This document shows, one piece after another, positions 45,564-53,395 of a stretch of DNA of 64,000 nucleotides (position 1 is the stretch's first letter; every line of letters begins with the position of its first letter). The position numbers and the translations under genes were made by a program. The stretch lies in contig NZ_AP031498.1 of assembly GCF_042854845.1 (NCBI RefSeq), forward strand, positions 3,534,001 to 3,598,000, read 5' to 3'. This DNA is from Maricurvus nonylphenolicus (GTDB lineage: Bacteria; Pseudomonadota; Gammaproteobacteria; Pseudomonadales; Cellvibrionaceae). The notes under the pieces were generated by a model. It did not search any database. It worked only from the letters and a program-made list of their open reading frames with translations, and was not told the origin of the DNA.

Positions 45564-46883
45564 TCAGAGTGAAACCGAGCTTACATCAGATATAAGCTGC
45601 GCCAGCAAAGTTTCTGCACGCTCTTTACCTATGCCGAAGCCCGCATTGCTGCGATACTTGTTAATGACCTGCGGTTCTAGCTGATCCAGCGTAGGCATAT
45701 GATCAAACATGCTGTATTCAAAATCGAAGCTCTCACCTCCAGATAAGGAGAGATGGTAAACCACACGATCCGGTGTTTGTGTTTCTACCGTTTCAATGCT
45801 GACGTTACTACGCATCGTATTCACTGCGTTATCGCTCAACATGACGTCTGAAAATAACGCATCATCAGTCAAATCCCGCCCGCACAACGCCATGGCGACA
45901 ACTTGAGGGAAACTGAACTTGCACTCTAAACCCGACGTGGGTTCTACAATGCCCGCCGTTTTAAATGACAGCGGAGCGACCTTCACAGTGATAGATTCAA
46001 TGATATCGGCATTAATAGTGTATTCCCGCATCATCATCGCAATGCCATCGATACACGGGTGGGTGAAGTGACAAGAGGCATACAACTTGAACATATTCTG
46101 CAGTATCAAGTACTCAGAACCCGGCGCAATGTGAATATCTGATTCAGCCTTGCCGTCAAACAAATCCAGCAACCCTTGGGGCACTTCGAGACCATTATCA
46201 GGTGCAGTAAAGCCTTTGGCGACCAAACGCGCAGCCAATAAGCCACTCGCCGCAGCATTGCCAGCATTAAACGGTTTAGCCATAGTTCCGAAGGTGGATT
46301 TAACACCCGCCACCTGAGTTAGAGTTACCCCAAATGCCTGACAGGTTTGCTCCACTGACAATTTAAGTAGCTTGGCAGTAGCCGCTGCTGCACCAAACAT
46401 ACCTATCGTCGATGTGGTGTGAAATCCCTTGCCATAATGCTCAGGAGTTAATAACTGACCTACACGTGCAGCAACCTCGTAACCCGCAACGGTTGCTTCA
46501 AGAATTTCTTCAAATGAGTAATGTGCAGTACGGCTCTGCGCCATAATCGCGCTGATAACGGGGGCACCAATATGACCGGGCATTAACGCGTGTGAATCAT
46601 CATAATCAATCGCATGGGTACTGGCACCAAACAGCAATGCCAAATTATTCGCCGCTATGCCATTGATAGCACCCGGCAGAAGTTTTTCAGCTGACCAATC
46701 CGTAATACCGAATTCCTCAGCGATAATTTTTACCAAGGGTTCGCCACCGCCTCGGTAAAAACAGCCCAGAGCATCGATTAATGCCAGACGAGCCATACGA
46801 ACGACATCATCGGGTAAATTATCGAACTGGGTGTTACAGGCTATCTCCGCAATGGTTCGGGTTAAAGGTAATGACACGGTCAC
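45564..46883 (-). CDS. MmgE/PrpD family protein (2-methylcitrate/aconitate-type dehydratase fold)
   Basis: 439 residues. Family patterns: LIDALGCFYRGG, LLFGASTHAIDYDDSH in the first helical domain, GKGFHTTSTIGMFGAAAATAKLL, and IAMMMREYTINADIIESI. Members include PrpD (2-methylcitrate dehydratase), cis-aconitate decarboxylase and several racemase- or isomerase-like proteins. No other methylcitrate-cycle gene is nearby, so I do not call PrpD. In this operon a dehydration or decarboxylation of a branched dicarboxylate or CoA-linked acid is possible. Start is a GTG with GAGAGAG upstream. Confidence 0.85.
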   Translation of the reverse strand: MTVSLPLTRTIAEIACNTQFDNLPDDVVRMARLALIDALGCFYRGGGEPLVKIIAEEFGITDWSAEKLLPGAINGIAANNLALLFGASTHAIDYDDSHALMPGHIGAPVISAIMAQSRTAHYSFEEILEATVAGYEVAARVGQLLTPEHYGKGFHTTSTIGMFGAAAATAKLLKLSVEQTCQAFGVTLTQVAGVKSTFGTMAKPFNAGNAAASGLLAARLVAKGFTAPDNGLEVPQGLLDLFDGKAESDIHIAPGSEYLILQNMFKLYASCHFTHPCIDGIAMMMREYTINADIIESITVKVAPLSFKTAGIVEPTSGLECKFSFPQVVAMALCGRDLTDDALFSDVMLSDNAVNTMRSNVSIETVETQTPDRVVYHLSLSGGESFDFEYSMFDHMPTLDQLEPQVINKYRSNAGFGIGKERAETLLAQLISDVSSVSL

Positions 46884-46973
46884 TGGTTATCTCTCTCGCA
46901 ATGCCTAGCGTTGTAGCTAGCTCGCCTCTTTACCTGATCTGTTATCTTTGTGGCGTAGAGGCGAGCTTATCGT

Positions 46974-48764
46974 TTAAATTTGCAACATAAAGTCTTCTGC
47001 ACTCATTGCCATCACTGCACTGGCATCTGCGGTCATGGATACAGCCAAACCTTCAGTGCGTGGCAAAATACGCTTGAAGTAGAAGTTAGCCGTGTTGATC
47101 TTGGCTTGATAGAAGGCTTTATCTGAAGCAGATTCAATCTTAGATTCTGCCAATAACGCTGCTTTAGCCCAGAAATATGCCAGCACTACATAGCCGGAGA
47201 ACATCAGGTAATCAACAGAGGCTGCGCCCACAGTATCCAGATCTTGCATGGCCGCCATGCCCAATTGCCCTGTCACTTCAGACCATTTTTTACTTAACGC
47301 CTGTAACTGCTGGGTTAACTCATGATCAGGGTTGGCTTTACACAGGGCTTTAATTTCACCGATAAAGGGCTTCATCATCTCACCTTGTGAGCCCATTACC
47401 TTACGGCCTAACAGGTCCAGTGCCTGGATCCCGGTAGTCCCTTCATAGAGCATGGAGATACGACAATCGCGCACGTTTTGCTCAACGCCCCACTCTCGAA
47501 TGTAACCGTGCCCGCCAAAACATTGCATCCCCAGGTTGGCGGATTCAAAGCCGACTTCTGTCAAGAAAGCTTTCAAGATAGGTGTCAGGAATTCCAGCTG
47601 CTCATGGGCAGACTTAGCTACCTCAGTATCGTCTGCATCATTGTCCAGATCAGCCAGTTTGGCGCAGTAGGCGACAAACATACGACCACCTTCCGCAAAG
47701 GCTTTTTGCGTCAGCAACATACGACGTACGTCCGGGTGCACAATGATCGGATCGGCAGCCGAATCAGGGGCTTGTGGACCTTTTAAGGAACGCATCTGCA
47801 AACGATCTCGGGCATAACCGGTGGATTTTTGCAGACCCAGCTCAGCGTGACATACGCCCTGCAGACCAGTACCAATACGTGCCGCGTTCATCATCAGGAA
47901 CATAGCTCGCAGGCCTTTGTTTTCTTCACCAATCAGATAACCCTTGGCACCGTCAAAGTTCATGACACAGGTGGCAGAACCTTTAATACCCATTTTGTGC
48001 TCGATAGAACCACAGGTAACGCCATTAGGTTCACCTAAAGAGCCATCATCGTTCACACCAATTTTAGGCACAACAAATACAGAGATACCTGCTGTACCTG
48101 CAGGGGCACCTTCTACCTTAGCCAATACAATGTGAATAATATTCTCTGCCAGATCATTATCACCGGAGGTAATAAATATTTTGGTACCGGTAATGCTGTA
48201 GGTACCATCGGCATTGGCAACCGCCTTGGTTTTCATCAAACCCAAATCGGTACCACAGTGAGGCTCAGTCAGACACATAGTACCCAACCATTCACCAGAG
48301 ATAATTTTTGGCAGAAACTTATCCTGTAATTCCTGACTACCGTAACCTTTGATGGTTTTTGCACCTGCGCCACCAAATCCAATCAGGCTACTCCAGGACC
48401 AATTAGCTGATCCACGCATTTCCATATTGGACAACAGCATGGATTCAGGCAGACCTTGACCTCCTTCTTCAACGGGATAATTCAGGCTTTGCCAACCAGC
48501 CTCTTGGTATTGCTGGTAGGCTTCTTTAAAACCACTCGGCGTAAAGACTTGGCCATCTTCCCAGCGACAACCCTCCTCATCACCGGTACGGTTGATAGGT
48601 GCTAGTACATTTTCAGCAAACTTGGCACTCTCTGCCCATATAGCCTGCACCATATCCTTGGTTACATCTTCGTACTTGGGAATACTTTGCAGGTGCTGTT
48701 CGTAATCCAGCAGTTCAAAATAGGTGAAATCGATATCACGCAAGGGGGCTTTATAGTCGTACAT
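46974..48764 (-). CDS. Acyl-CoA dehydrogenase, DmdC-like (about 600 aa)
   Basis: 596 residues from the ATG at 48764; a frame continuing further upstream overlaps the GST gene and is not real. The start MYDYKAPLRDIDFTYFELLD and the length match the DmdC/FadE group with an extra C-terminal domain. Motifs: MCLTEPHCGTDLGLMKT, IFITSGDND, a conserved KMGIKGSATC, MQCFGGHGYIREWG, and the catalytic Glu in MLYEGTTGIQ. It oxidises an acyl-CoA with ETF. In DMSP users this class acts on methylmercaptopropionyl-CoA, but no other dmd gene is here. It is flanked by GST and MmgE/PrpD. Confidence 0.9.
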   Translation of the reverse strand: MYDYKAPLRDIDFTYFELLDYEQHLQSIPKYEDVTKDMVQAIWAESAKFAENVLAPINRTGDEEGCRWEDGQVFTPSGFKEAYQQYQEAGWQSLNYPVEEGGQGLPESMLLSNMEMRGSANWSWSSLIGFGGAGAKTIKGYGSQELQDKFLPKIISGEWLGTMCLTEPHCGTDLGLMKTKAVANADGTYSITGTKIFITSGDNDLAENIIHIVLAKVEGAPAGTAGISVFVVPKIGVNDDGSLGEPNGVTCGSIEHKMGIKGSATCVMNFDGAKGYLIGEENKGLRAMFLMMNAARIGTGLQGVCHAELGLQKSTGYARDRLQMRSLKGPQAPDSAADPIIVHPDVRRMLLTQKAFAEGGRMFVAYCAKLADLDNDADDTEVAKSAHEQLEFLTPILKAFLTEVGFESANLGMQCFGGHGYIREWGVEQNVRDCRISMLYEGTTGIQALDLLGRKVMGSQGEMMKPFIGEIKALCKANPDHELTQQLQALSKKWSEVTGQLGMAAMQDLDTVGAASVDYLMFSGYVVLAYFWAKAALLAESKIESASDKAFYQAKINTANFYFKRILPRTEGLAVSMTADASAVMAMSAEDFMLQI

Positions 48765-48843
48765 AGGGGCAACTCGATATAAAAAGATAAACTCGATATA
48801 AAAATGGAGCCTTGCGGCTCCACAAAAACTACAGGGGAAAAGT

Positions 48844-49533
48844 TTACGCTGGCGCCATCTCATCGATACGATTGATCCAGTCAGCCACGGCGGGGTAATC
48901 CGCCAAGAGATCCTGACCTTCTTTGGAATCCAGCAGACAATTAACCTCAGCAATGGCAGAGATATCCGCCAGGGTAATGCTATCACCCACCATCCAGCCG
49001 CCATCTTCAACCAGTGCAGCAATCGACTGGAAGTGACGATTGGCATCGGCAATAACTTGCTCGCGGGTTTTACGGCCCAAGCCTTGCGCGGCAACCAGTT
49101 GCTGGGAACCACTTAATACCAGGCTCAGGCCCTGCTCTTCAGTCAGCGTGGGCGGCATGGTTTCCATAAACTTTTTAATATTGCGACGGGCGTTGTGCTC
49201 CCAGGAAACACGCATGGTAATTTCATAGAAGTACAAGCTCTCATCCGCCCAGTCTTCCATGATATGCATGTGTGCTTTCAGCTTGGCATCGGCAGGCACC
49301 AGGGCTTTTTCTGGATACTTATCTTCCAAATAATAAGCAATATCGGTGGAATCACACACGACTTGCTCACCTTCGCGAATTGCTGGGAACTTGCCAAAAG
49401 GACTGACATCCTTTAACAGCGCCGTCTGTGCTCTATCAACTTCGTGGATATCGAATTCAATACCTTTAAAGTTAAGAATTCGACGTACCTTTTCACACAA
49501 GGGTGAGGATTTAAACTGGTATAACGTAATCAT
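48844..49533 (-). CDS. Glutathione S-transferase family protein
   Basis: 229 residues, a paralogue of the GST at 44404 with the same start (MITLYQFKSSPLCEKVRRIL), the KFPAIREGEQVVCDSTDI substrate-side loop and the EDWADESLYFYEITMRVSW helix. Here Cys replaces Thr in the N-terminal active-site turn (SSPLCEKV versus SSPFTDKV), which could mean a beta- or omega-like thiol chemistry instead of Ser/Tyr conjugation. It lies between the ALDH and the DmdC-like dehydrogenase. TTGAGA precedes the ATG. Confidence 0.87.
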   Translation of the reverse strand: MITLYQFKSSPLCEKVRRILNFKGIEFDIHEVDRAQTALLKDVSPFGKFPAIREGEQVVCDSTDIAYYLEDKYPEKALVPADAKLKAHMHIMEDWADESLYFYEITMRVSWEHNARRNIKKFMETMPPTLTEEQGLSLVLSGSQQLVAAQGLGRKTREQVIADANRHFQSIAALVEDGGWMVGDSITLADISAIAEVNCLLDSKEGQDLLADYPAVADWINRIDEMAPA

Positions 49534-49546
49534 AATCTCAACAATC

Positions 49547-50992
49547 CTAAATCAGTTTGATAGAGATATTCTTGCTTTGGGTGTATTGCTTTAATGCAAT
49601 CATGCCCTTCTCGCGACCAATGCCGCTCTTTTTATAACCGCCCATGGGGTGCTCTACGCCAGATTCCAGATAGTAGTTAACGTAGATCTGTCCGGCCTGA
49701 ACTTTGCCGGCTACACGGTGAGCACGGGACAGGTCTTTGGTCCAGATACCTGCGGCTAAACCGTATTCGGTATCGTTGGCAATGGCGATGGCTTCTGCTT
49801 CGTCTTCAAACGGAATCAATACACCTACCGGCCCGAAGATTTCTTCGCGGGCAATGCGCATATTGTTATTCACATCACCGTAGATGGTCGGTTTCAGGTA
49901 AAAGCCATTTTCCAGACCTTCACCTTCAGCCTTTTCACCACCAGCCAATAAGGTAGCACCGTCTTCTTTCGCTACCTCAAAGTAACTTAAGACTTTTTCG
50001 TATTGATCTTTGTTGGCGATAGGCCCCAAGGTTGGGAAAGGATTATGCAAGCCTACGGGAATAAAGGCGGCAGTATCAGCTAGCATTTTGGAGAACTGGT
50101 CATAGATACTACGCTGAATTAATACACGAGTTCCCGCCAGACATACCTGACCGCTGTTGCCGACAAAGCCCATCAATACGCCCATCAATGCAGCATTGAG
50201 ATCGGCATCTTCGAACACGATATCCGGGGATTTACCACCCAGCTCCAAGGTCACCGTCATGACTTTTTCGGCGGCAATCGCACCAATCGCCTGACCGGTT
50301 CTCACCGAACCGGTGAAGGCAATTTTGCTGATATCGGGATGACGTACCAGAGTATCCCCTGCTTCTGCACCCAGACCGGTGACCACATTCCAGACATTTG
50401 CCGGCAATCCGGCTTTGACTGCAATCTGAGCAAATACCAATGCGGTAACAGATGTAAATTCACTGGGTTTATGTACCACACAGTTACCTGCCGCCAACGC
50501 CGGAGCAATACTACGAGCGGTCTGGTTCAGAGGTGCATTCCAAGGCGTAATAACACCCACAACACCGTAAGGCTCATACACAGTATAAGAATGCTGCTCT
50601 GGCCCTACAGGAATGGTTTCACCCTGTAAGGAAGGCGCCAGGCCGCCGTAGTACTCAAAGTAGCTGGCAGCAGTGCCCAGAGTCATAGCGGCCGCTTCTA
50701 CCGGCATACCCATTTCCTGGGATTCGAGACGACTTAGCAAGCCCATATTGTCACGCAAGGCGCGACCCACATCGGTCAGGATACGGCCACGTTCCAGCGG
50801 GCGCATATCCGCCCACGCCTGACAGGCCGCTTTCGAAGCAGCAATCGCCTGCTCGACATCGGCAGCCACACCGCGGGCAATTTTGGCAACCACGGTTTGA
50901 TCGGCCGGGTTGATCGAATCCATATACTCACCCGAGGAAGGTGGTACATATTCACCGCCAATTAAATGGCCGTATTCCTGAACAGCTTGCAT
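49547..50992 (-). CDS. NAD(P)-dependent aldehyde dehydrogenase
   Basis: 481 residues from the ATG at 50992; an ATG eight codons upstream lacks a better signal. Motifs: GVITPWNAPLNQTARSIAPA, coenzyme loop FTGSVRTG, VTLELGGKSPDIVFEDA (general-base Glu), nucleophile region GNSGQVCLAGTR (Cys), and REEIFGPVG. It oxidises an aldehyde to the acid in the cytoplasm. In the operon it follows the CitE-like lyase, so it might act on an aldehyde released by the pathway, or on products of the GMC/Fe-alcohol dehydrogenases at 57451-60320. Confidence 0.93.
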   Translation of the reverse strand: MQAVQEYGHLIGGEYVPPSSGEYMDSINPADQTVVAKIARGVAADVEQAIAASKAACQAWADMRPLERGRILTDVGRALRDNMGLLSRLESQEMGMPVEAAAMTLGTAASYFEYYGGLAPSLQGETIPVGPEQHSYTVYEPYGVVGVITPWNAPLNQTARSIAPALAAGNCVVHKPSEFTSVTALVFAQIAVKAGLPANVWNVVTGLGAEAGDTLVRHPDISKIAFTGSVRTGQAIGAIAAEKVMTVTLELGGKSPDIVFEDADLNAALMGVLMGFVGNSGQVCLAGTRVLIQRSIYDQFSKMLADTAAFIPVGLHNPFPTLGPIANKDQYEKVLSYFEVAKEDGATLLAGGEKAEGEGLENGFYLKPTIYGDVNNNMRIAREEIFGPVGVLIPFEDEAEAIAIANDTEYGLAAGIWTKDLSRAHRVAGKVQAGQIYVNYYLESGVEHPMGGYKKSGIGREKGMIALKQYTQSKNISIKLI

Positions 50993-51038
50993 AAGACTTC
51001 TCTCTTCTCTCTGCACTTATATTTTCGTTCTCTAAAGC

Positions 51039-51965
51039 TTAGCCGACTTTGATACCGTAAAATTCAGCGTCTGCCAATACGTTTTTCAGCAGAGGAATTG
51101 CGGCTTCATCCAGCAGGCCACCGTCCGGGGTTTTGATCGCACCTTCACCACGGGCTTTAGCGGCTTCAAACATTTCCAGACCTTTATGAGCCAGCTCAAC
51201 TTCTTCCTGGCTTGGACCAAATTCAGCCATTGCCACAGGTACCTGAGTTGGGTGAATCGCCCATTTGCCCACACCGCCCAGGGTTTTCACGTTGCGACAT
51301 TCGTTACGGTAACCGTCCATATCCGGGATCAGCGCCCAAGGGCCATCCACATAGTCAGCACCGATAACGCGAGCAGCAACTGCCAGCGTGCTGCGCTGAT
51401 GGTGCCAAATATCACCAGGGTAGTAGCGCGGTTTGCCGAAAGCATCACGGAAGTCAACGCCCTGTGCACGGGTGTAATCACCCACTCCAAACATCAGAGA
51501 TTCGATACGGTCACTGGCCGCCGCGATTTCGTTAATGTTGTGAATACCTTCAACTTCTTCGATCAGAATTTCAAAACCAATTTTGTGAGGAATATTGTTT
51601 TCCTGCTCAATCAGTTCCAGCATGGTTTCAACAAAGTGAATATCACGCGCATACTTCACTTTAGGGATCACCAGAGTATCAATGTTGTGGCCCGCTGCAG
51701 CAACAACCTCTGTTAGATCTTGAATCGCCCAGAAGCTGTCAATACCGTTCATACGAAAACAACGTACGGTGCCGCCCCACTCCATTTCGTTAAACGCTTT
51801 GATCACGTTTTTACGGGCTTCCGGTTTCTTCTGTGGTGCTACGGCATCTTCCAGATCCAGAAAGATGTGATCCACATCCATGGCCAGGGCTTTTTCAATT
51901 TTTGGGATAGAGCTGCCCGGTACAGACATCATACAGCGACGACGGCGTTTAATTTTCTGACTCAT
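51039..51965 (-). CDS. HpcH/HpaI-CitE-like C-C lyase (malyl/citramalyl-CoA lyase type)
   Basis: 308 residues. The start RRRRCMMSVPGSSIPKIEKA and the Mg-site HIFLDLEDAVAP, with Arg (TVRCFRMNG) and the Glu region IGFEILIEEVEGIHN, fit the CitE-like family of Mcl, Ccl and CitE. SLMFGVGDYTRAQGVDF and GKWAIHPTQVP are further family segments. Such lyases split malyl-, beta-methylmalyl- or citramalyl-CoA to glyoxylate or pyruvate plus acyl-CoA. It lies directly after the two MaoC genes, so hydration followed by cleavage is the natural reading (inference). AGGAAG precedes the ATG. Confidence 0.85.
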   Translation of the reverse strand: MSQKIKRRRRCMMSVPGSSIPKIEKALAMDVDHIFLDLEDAVAPQKKPEARKNVIKAFNEMEWGGTVRCFRMNGIDSFWAIQDLTEVVAAAGHNIDTLVIPKVKYARDIHFVETMLELIEQENNIPHKIGFEILIEEVEGIHNINEIAAASDRIESLMFGVGDYTRAQGVDFRDAFGKPRYYPGDIWHHQRSTLAVAARVIGADYVDGPWALIPDMDGYRNECRNVKTLGGVGKWAIHPTQVPVAMAEFGPSQEEVELAHKGLEMFEAAKARGEGAIKTPDGGLLDEAAIPLLKNVLADAEFYGIKVG

Positions 51966-52006
51966 AACTTACTTCCTAATTCTTTTACTTTATTGATTCT
52001 TTCTAT

Positions 52007-52489
52007 TTACGCAGCTCTTTTACGTACTAAGGCTGAACGCTCACCTTGGAATACCAACTTATTGTTCTGATCAACACCATAGTGTCTAAAGTGAACAATG
52101 CCGGCGCCATCTTCTGAGTCTTCTTTACTCAGAACTTCGGTATAAGCGTATAAAGTAGAACCGTGCAAAACCGGGCCGGTTAATTTGATGTTATCCATAG
52201 CCAGCTCTCGGATAACGTTTTCACCGGTATCCTGATACGCCAGCCCAATCACAATAGAAATCGTGACACCACCAAAGACCAATGACTCATCAACATGAGC
52301 CAGCTTTAGGTCGTACATGGTTTTCATCAAATGATCATCAAAATGCGCGGATGCCGAGTTCATCACCATATGACAAATAGTCACAGCATCATTTTCAGTA
52401 ACCGTTTTCCCGCGTGCATGACGATATACAGCGCCTACTTCGAAGTTTTCAAAGTAATTATCGCTTCCTGTTAAATGTTCGTTACTCAT
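52007..52489 (-). CDS. MaoC-family hydratase subunit
   Basis: 160 residues of hotdog fold (DNYFENFEVGAVYRHARGKT; LVFGGVTISIVIGLA; NIKLTGPVLHGSTLYAYTEV). The canonical R-specific hydratase site is Asp-x4-His; here the matching stretch VMNSASAHFDD has Asn where Asp is usual but keeps the His. Its neighbour 52502 has lost both. A split heteromeric hydratase, as ChsH1-ChsH2 or HadAB, with this chain carrying most of the catalytic site, is the most economical reading. It acts cytoplasmically on an enoyl- or mesaconyl-like CoA ester. AGGAA precedes the ATG; the gap to 52502 is 12 bases. Confidence 0.82.
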   Translation of the reverse strand: MSNEHLTGSDNYFENFEVGAVYRHARGKTVTENDAVTICHMVMNSASAHFDDHLMKTMYDLKLAHVDESLVFGGVTISIVIGLAYQDTGENVIRELAMDNIKLTGPVLHGSTLYAYTEVLSKEDSEDGAGIVHFRHYGVDQNNKLVFQGERSALVRKRAA

Positions 52490-52501
52490 TGCAATGTTCC
52501 T

Positions 52502-52990
52502 TTACATGCCCAGGAAATTAGAGCGGTTATATTCGATAACCAGTTCACCGTGCTGGTTAAACCCTTCGGTTTTCCAGGTCACAATAGCCGCGCCTTTCTT
52601 GCTCTCGGAATAACGACGCTTAACCACCGTACTGCGAGATGTGAGGGTATCGCCCTCGTAGACAGGCTTATGGAACTTACAGTCACCAATACCAACAAAG
52701 GGGCCACGCAGGCTCAGGTCTTCAACAGACATACCCAGTACAGTGTTAAACACCAGCAGAGGTGCAACCTGTACACCAGGATGGCCTTCGGACTTGGCGT
52801 ACTCTGCATTGAAGTACAGCGGGTTATACATCTGGGTCAGCGCCGAAAACAGGCTGTTATCACCAGCATTAATAGTGCGCCCCCAGTGGTGGTCAAATAC
52901 CTTACCTTCATCAAAATCGGCAATTTTATTGCCCTTATCCCAGGGGACCGCCTTCTCCAGAAAGGCCAAGTCAGACTCTTGGTTACTCAT
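52502..52990 (-). CDS. MaoC-family hydratase subunit (active-site residues replaced)
   Basis: 162 residues from the ATG at 52990; an ATG eight codons upstream has no better signal. Hotdog patterns are FDEGKVFDHHWGRTINAGD, GVQVAPLLVFNTVLGMS and KFHKPVYEGDTLTSRSTV. At the usual D-x-NP-x-H catalytic segment it reads QMYNPLYFN, with Met and Tyr in place of Asp and His, so alone it is unlikely to be a hydratase. It probably shapes the binding site of the partner encoded next. It is the first gene of the operon, about 37 bases from the predicted transcription start. Confidence 0.82.
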   Translation of the reverse strand: MSNQESDLAFLEKAVPWDKGNKIADFDEGKVFDHHWGRTINAGDNSLFSALTQMYNPLYFNAEYAKSEGHPGVQVAPLLVFNTVLGMSVEDLSLRGPFVGIGDCKFHKPVYEGDTLTSRSTVVKRRYSESKKGAAIVTWKTEGFNQHGELVIEYNRSNFLGM

Positions 52991-53033
52991 ACTTGCTGCC
53001 CTTATCTCTAGCAATGAACTTGGATTGCAAACC

Positions 53034-53075
53034 AGATTAATGCAGCACCAACTTACTTGTCAACCAATCAGTAAG
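53034..53075 (-). promoter_or_regulatory. Promoter-operator of the MaoC operon (shared module, copy 1)
   Basis: On the minus strand the consensus -35 TTGACA (53058-53063) is followed after 18 bases by TAATCT (53034-53039). The -35 lies inside an imperfect dyad with arms CTTACT and AGTAAG (53052-53075). The same 24-base element, the same spacing and the same TAATCT occur at 63393-63434 before the ligase operon. A TetR-type repressor covering the -35 is inferred. Confidence 0.7.
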
Positions 53076-53153
53076 ATTAAGATATGTCTCACCGGTCACA
53101 AACGACTTCAGGTAGCAAGCAGGCGACGACTAATAACTAGAGGGTATTAGGGA

Positions 53154-53184
53154 ATAAAAAAAACCCCGGGTTACCCCGAGGTTT
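53154..53184 (-). terminator. Rho-independent terminator upstream of MaoC operon
   Basis: AAACC-C-CGGG (53161-53170) pairs with CCCG-A-GGTTT (53175-53184) and is followed on the minus strand by eight or more T residues. It lies 165 bases before the first MaoC gene and about 80 bases before its promoter. Confidence 0.85.
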
Positions 53185-53300
53185 AAGAGGTAGATAATTC
53201 CACCATCAGAGAGAGTCTATACATCGTTAAGGCCCCAACACAGAAGGACAACTAAACAAAGCATAGTTTGGAGATGATGCCTAGCAGCACCAACACCATT
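53154..53300 (-). ncRNA. Candidate small RNA between MaoC operon and glcB
   Basis: On the minus strand a good sigma70 promoter, TTGAAC (53325-53330), 17 bases, TAGTAT (53302-53307), faces away from glcB. About 140 bases later a textbook terminator occurs: AAACCTCGGGG and its partner (53161-53184) followed by a T run (A run 53154-53163 on the plus strand). No protein-coding gene lies between; a 15-codon frame starting near 53298 is the only reading frame I noted. The MaoC operon has its own promoter further on, so the terminator makes sense only as the end of a short transcript. Confidence 0.5.
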
Positions 53301-53338
53301 CATACTACACACAACTTACTAACTGTTCAACCAGTTTG

Positions 53339-53367
53339 TTGAATGGTAAGATCTGCCTTCATATAAC
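53339..53367 (+). promoter_or_regulatory. Predicted glcB promoter (TTGAAT-N17-TATAAC)
   Basis: TTGAAT at 53339-53344 and TATAAC at 53362-53367 are 17 bases apart. Start of transcription would be near 53374, giving a leader of about 22 bases. Its -35 and the -35 of the minus-strand promoter (53325-53330) form the palindrome TTCAAC-N6-GTTGAA, so the two promoters are back to back and might compete. Confidence 0.6.
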
Positions 53368-53395
53368 CTATGAACATATACGAGAAATTGAGAAT

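Noticed and set aside
46974..48764. Calling the 596-residue dehydrogenase a DMSP-pathway DmdC
   Set aside because: Only the size and motifs match; dmdA, dmdB and dmdD are absent nearby and the operon has a different logic.
48765..49112. N-terminal extension of the DmdC-like dehydrogenase (712-residue reading)
   Set aside because: It overlaps the GST gene, has unrelated composition, and the family starts at the ATG at 48764.
53316..53350. A third copy of the shared operator near glcB
   Set aside because: It shows only loose similarity (GTTCAACCA); the palindrome is explained by two facing -35 boxes.
53336..53395. N-terminal extension of malate synthase G
   Set aside because: It runs through the predicted glcB promoter, and the 725-residue form matches family length.
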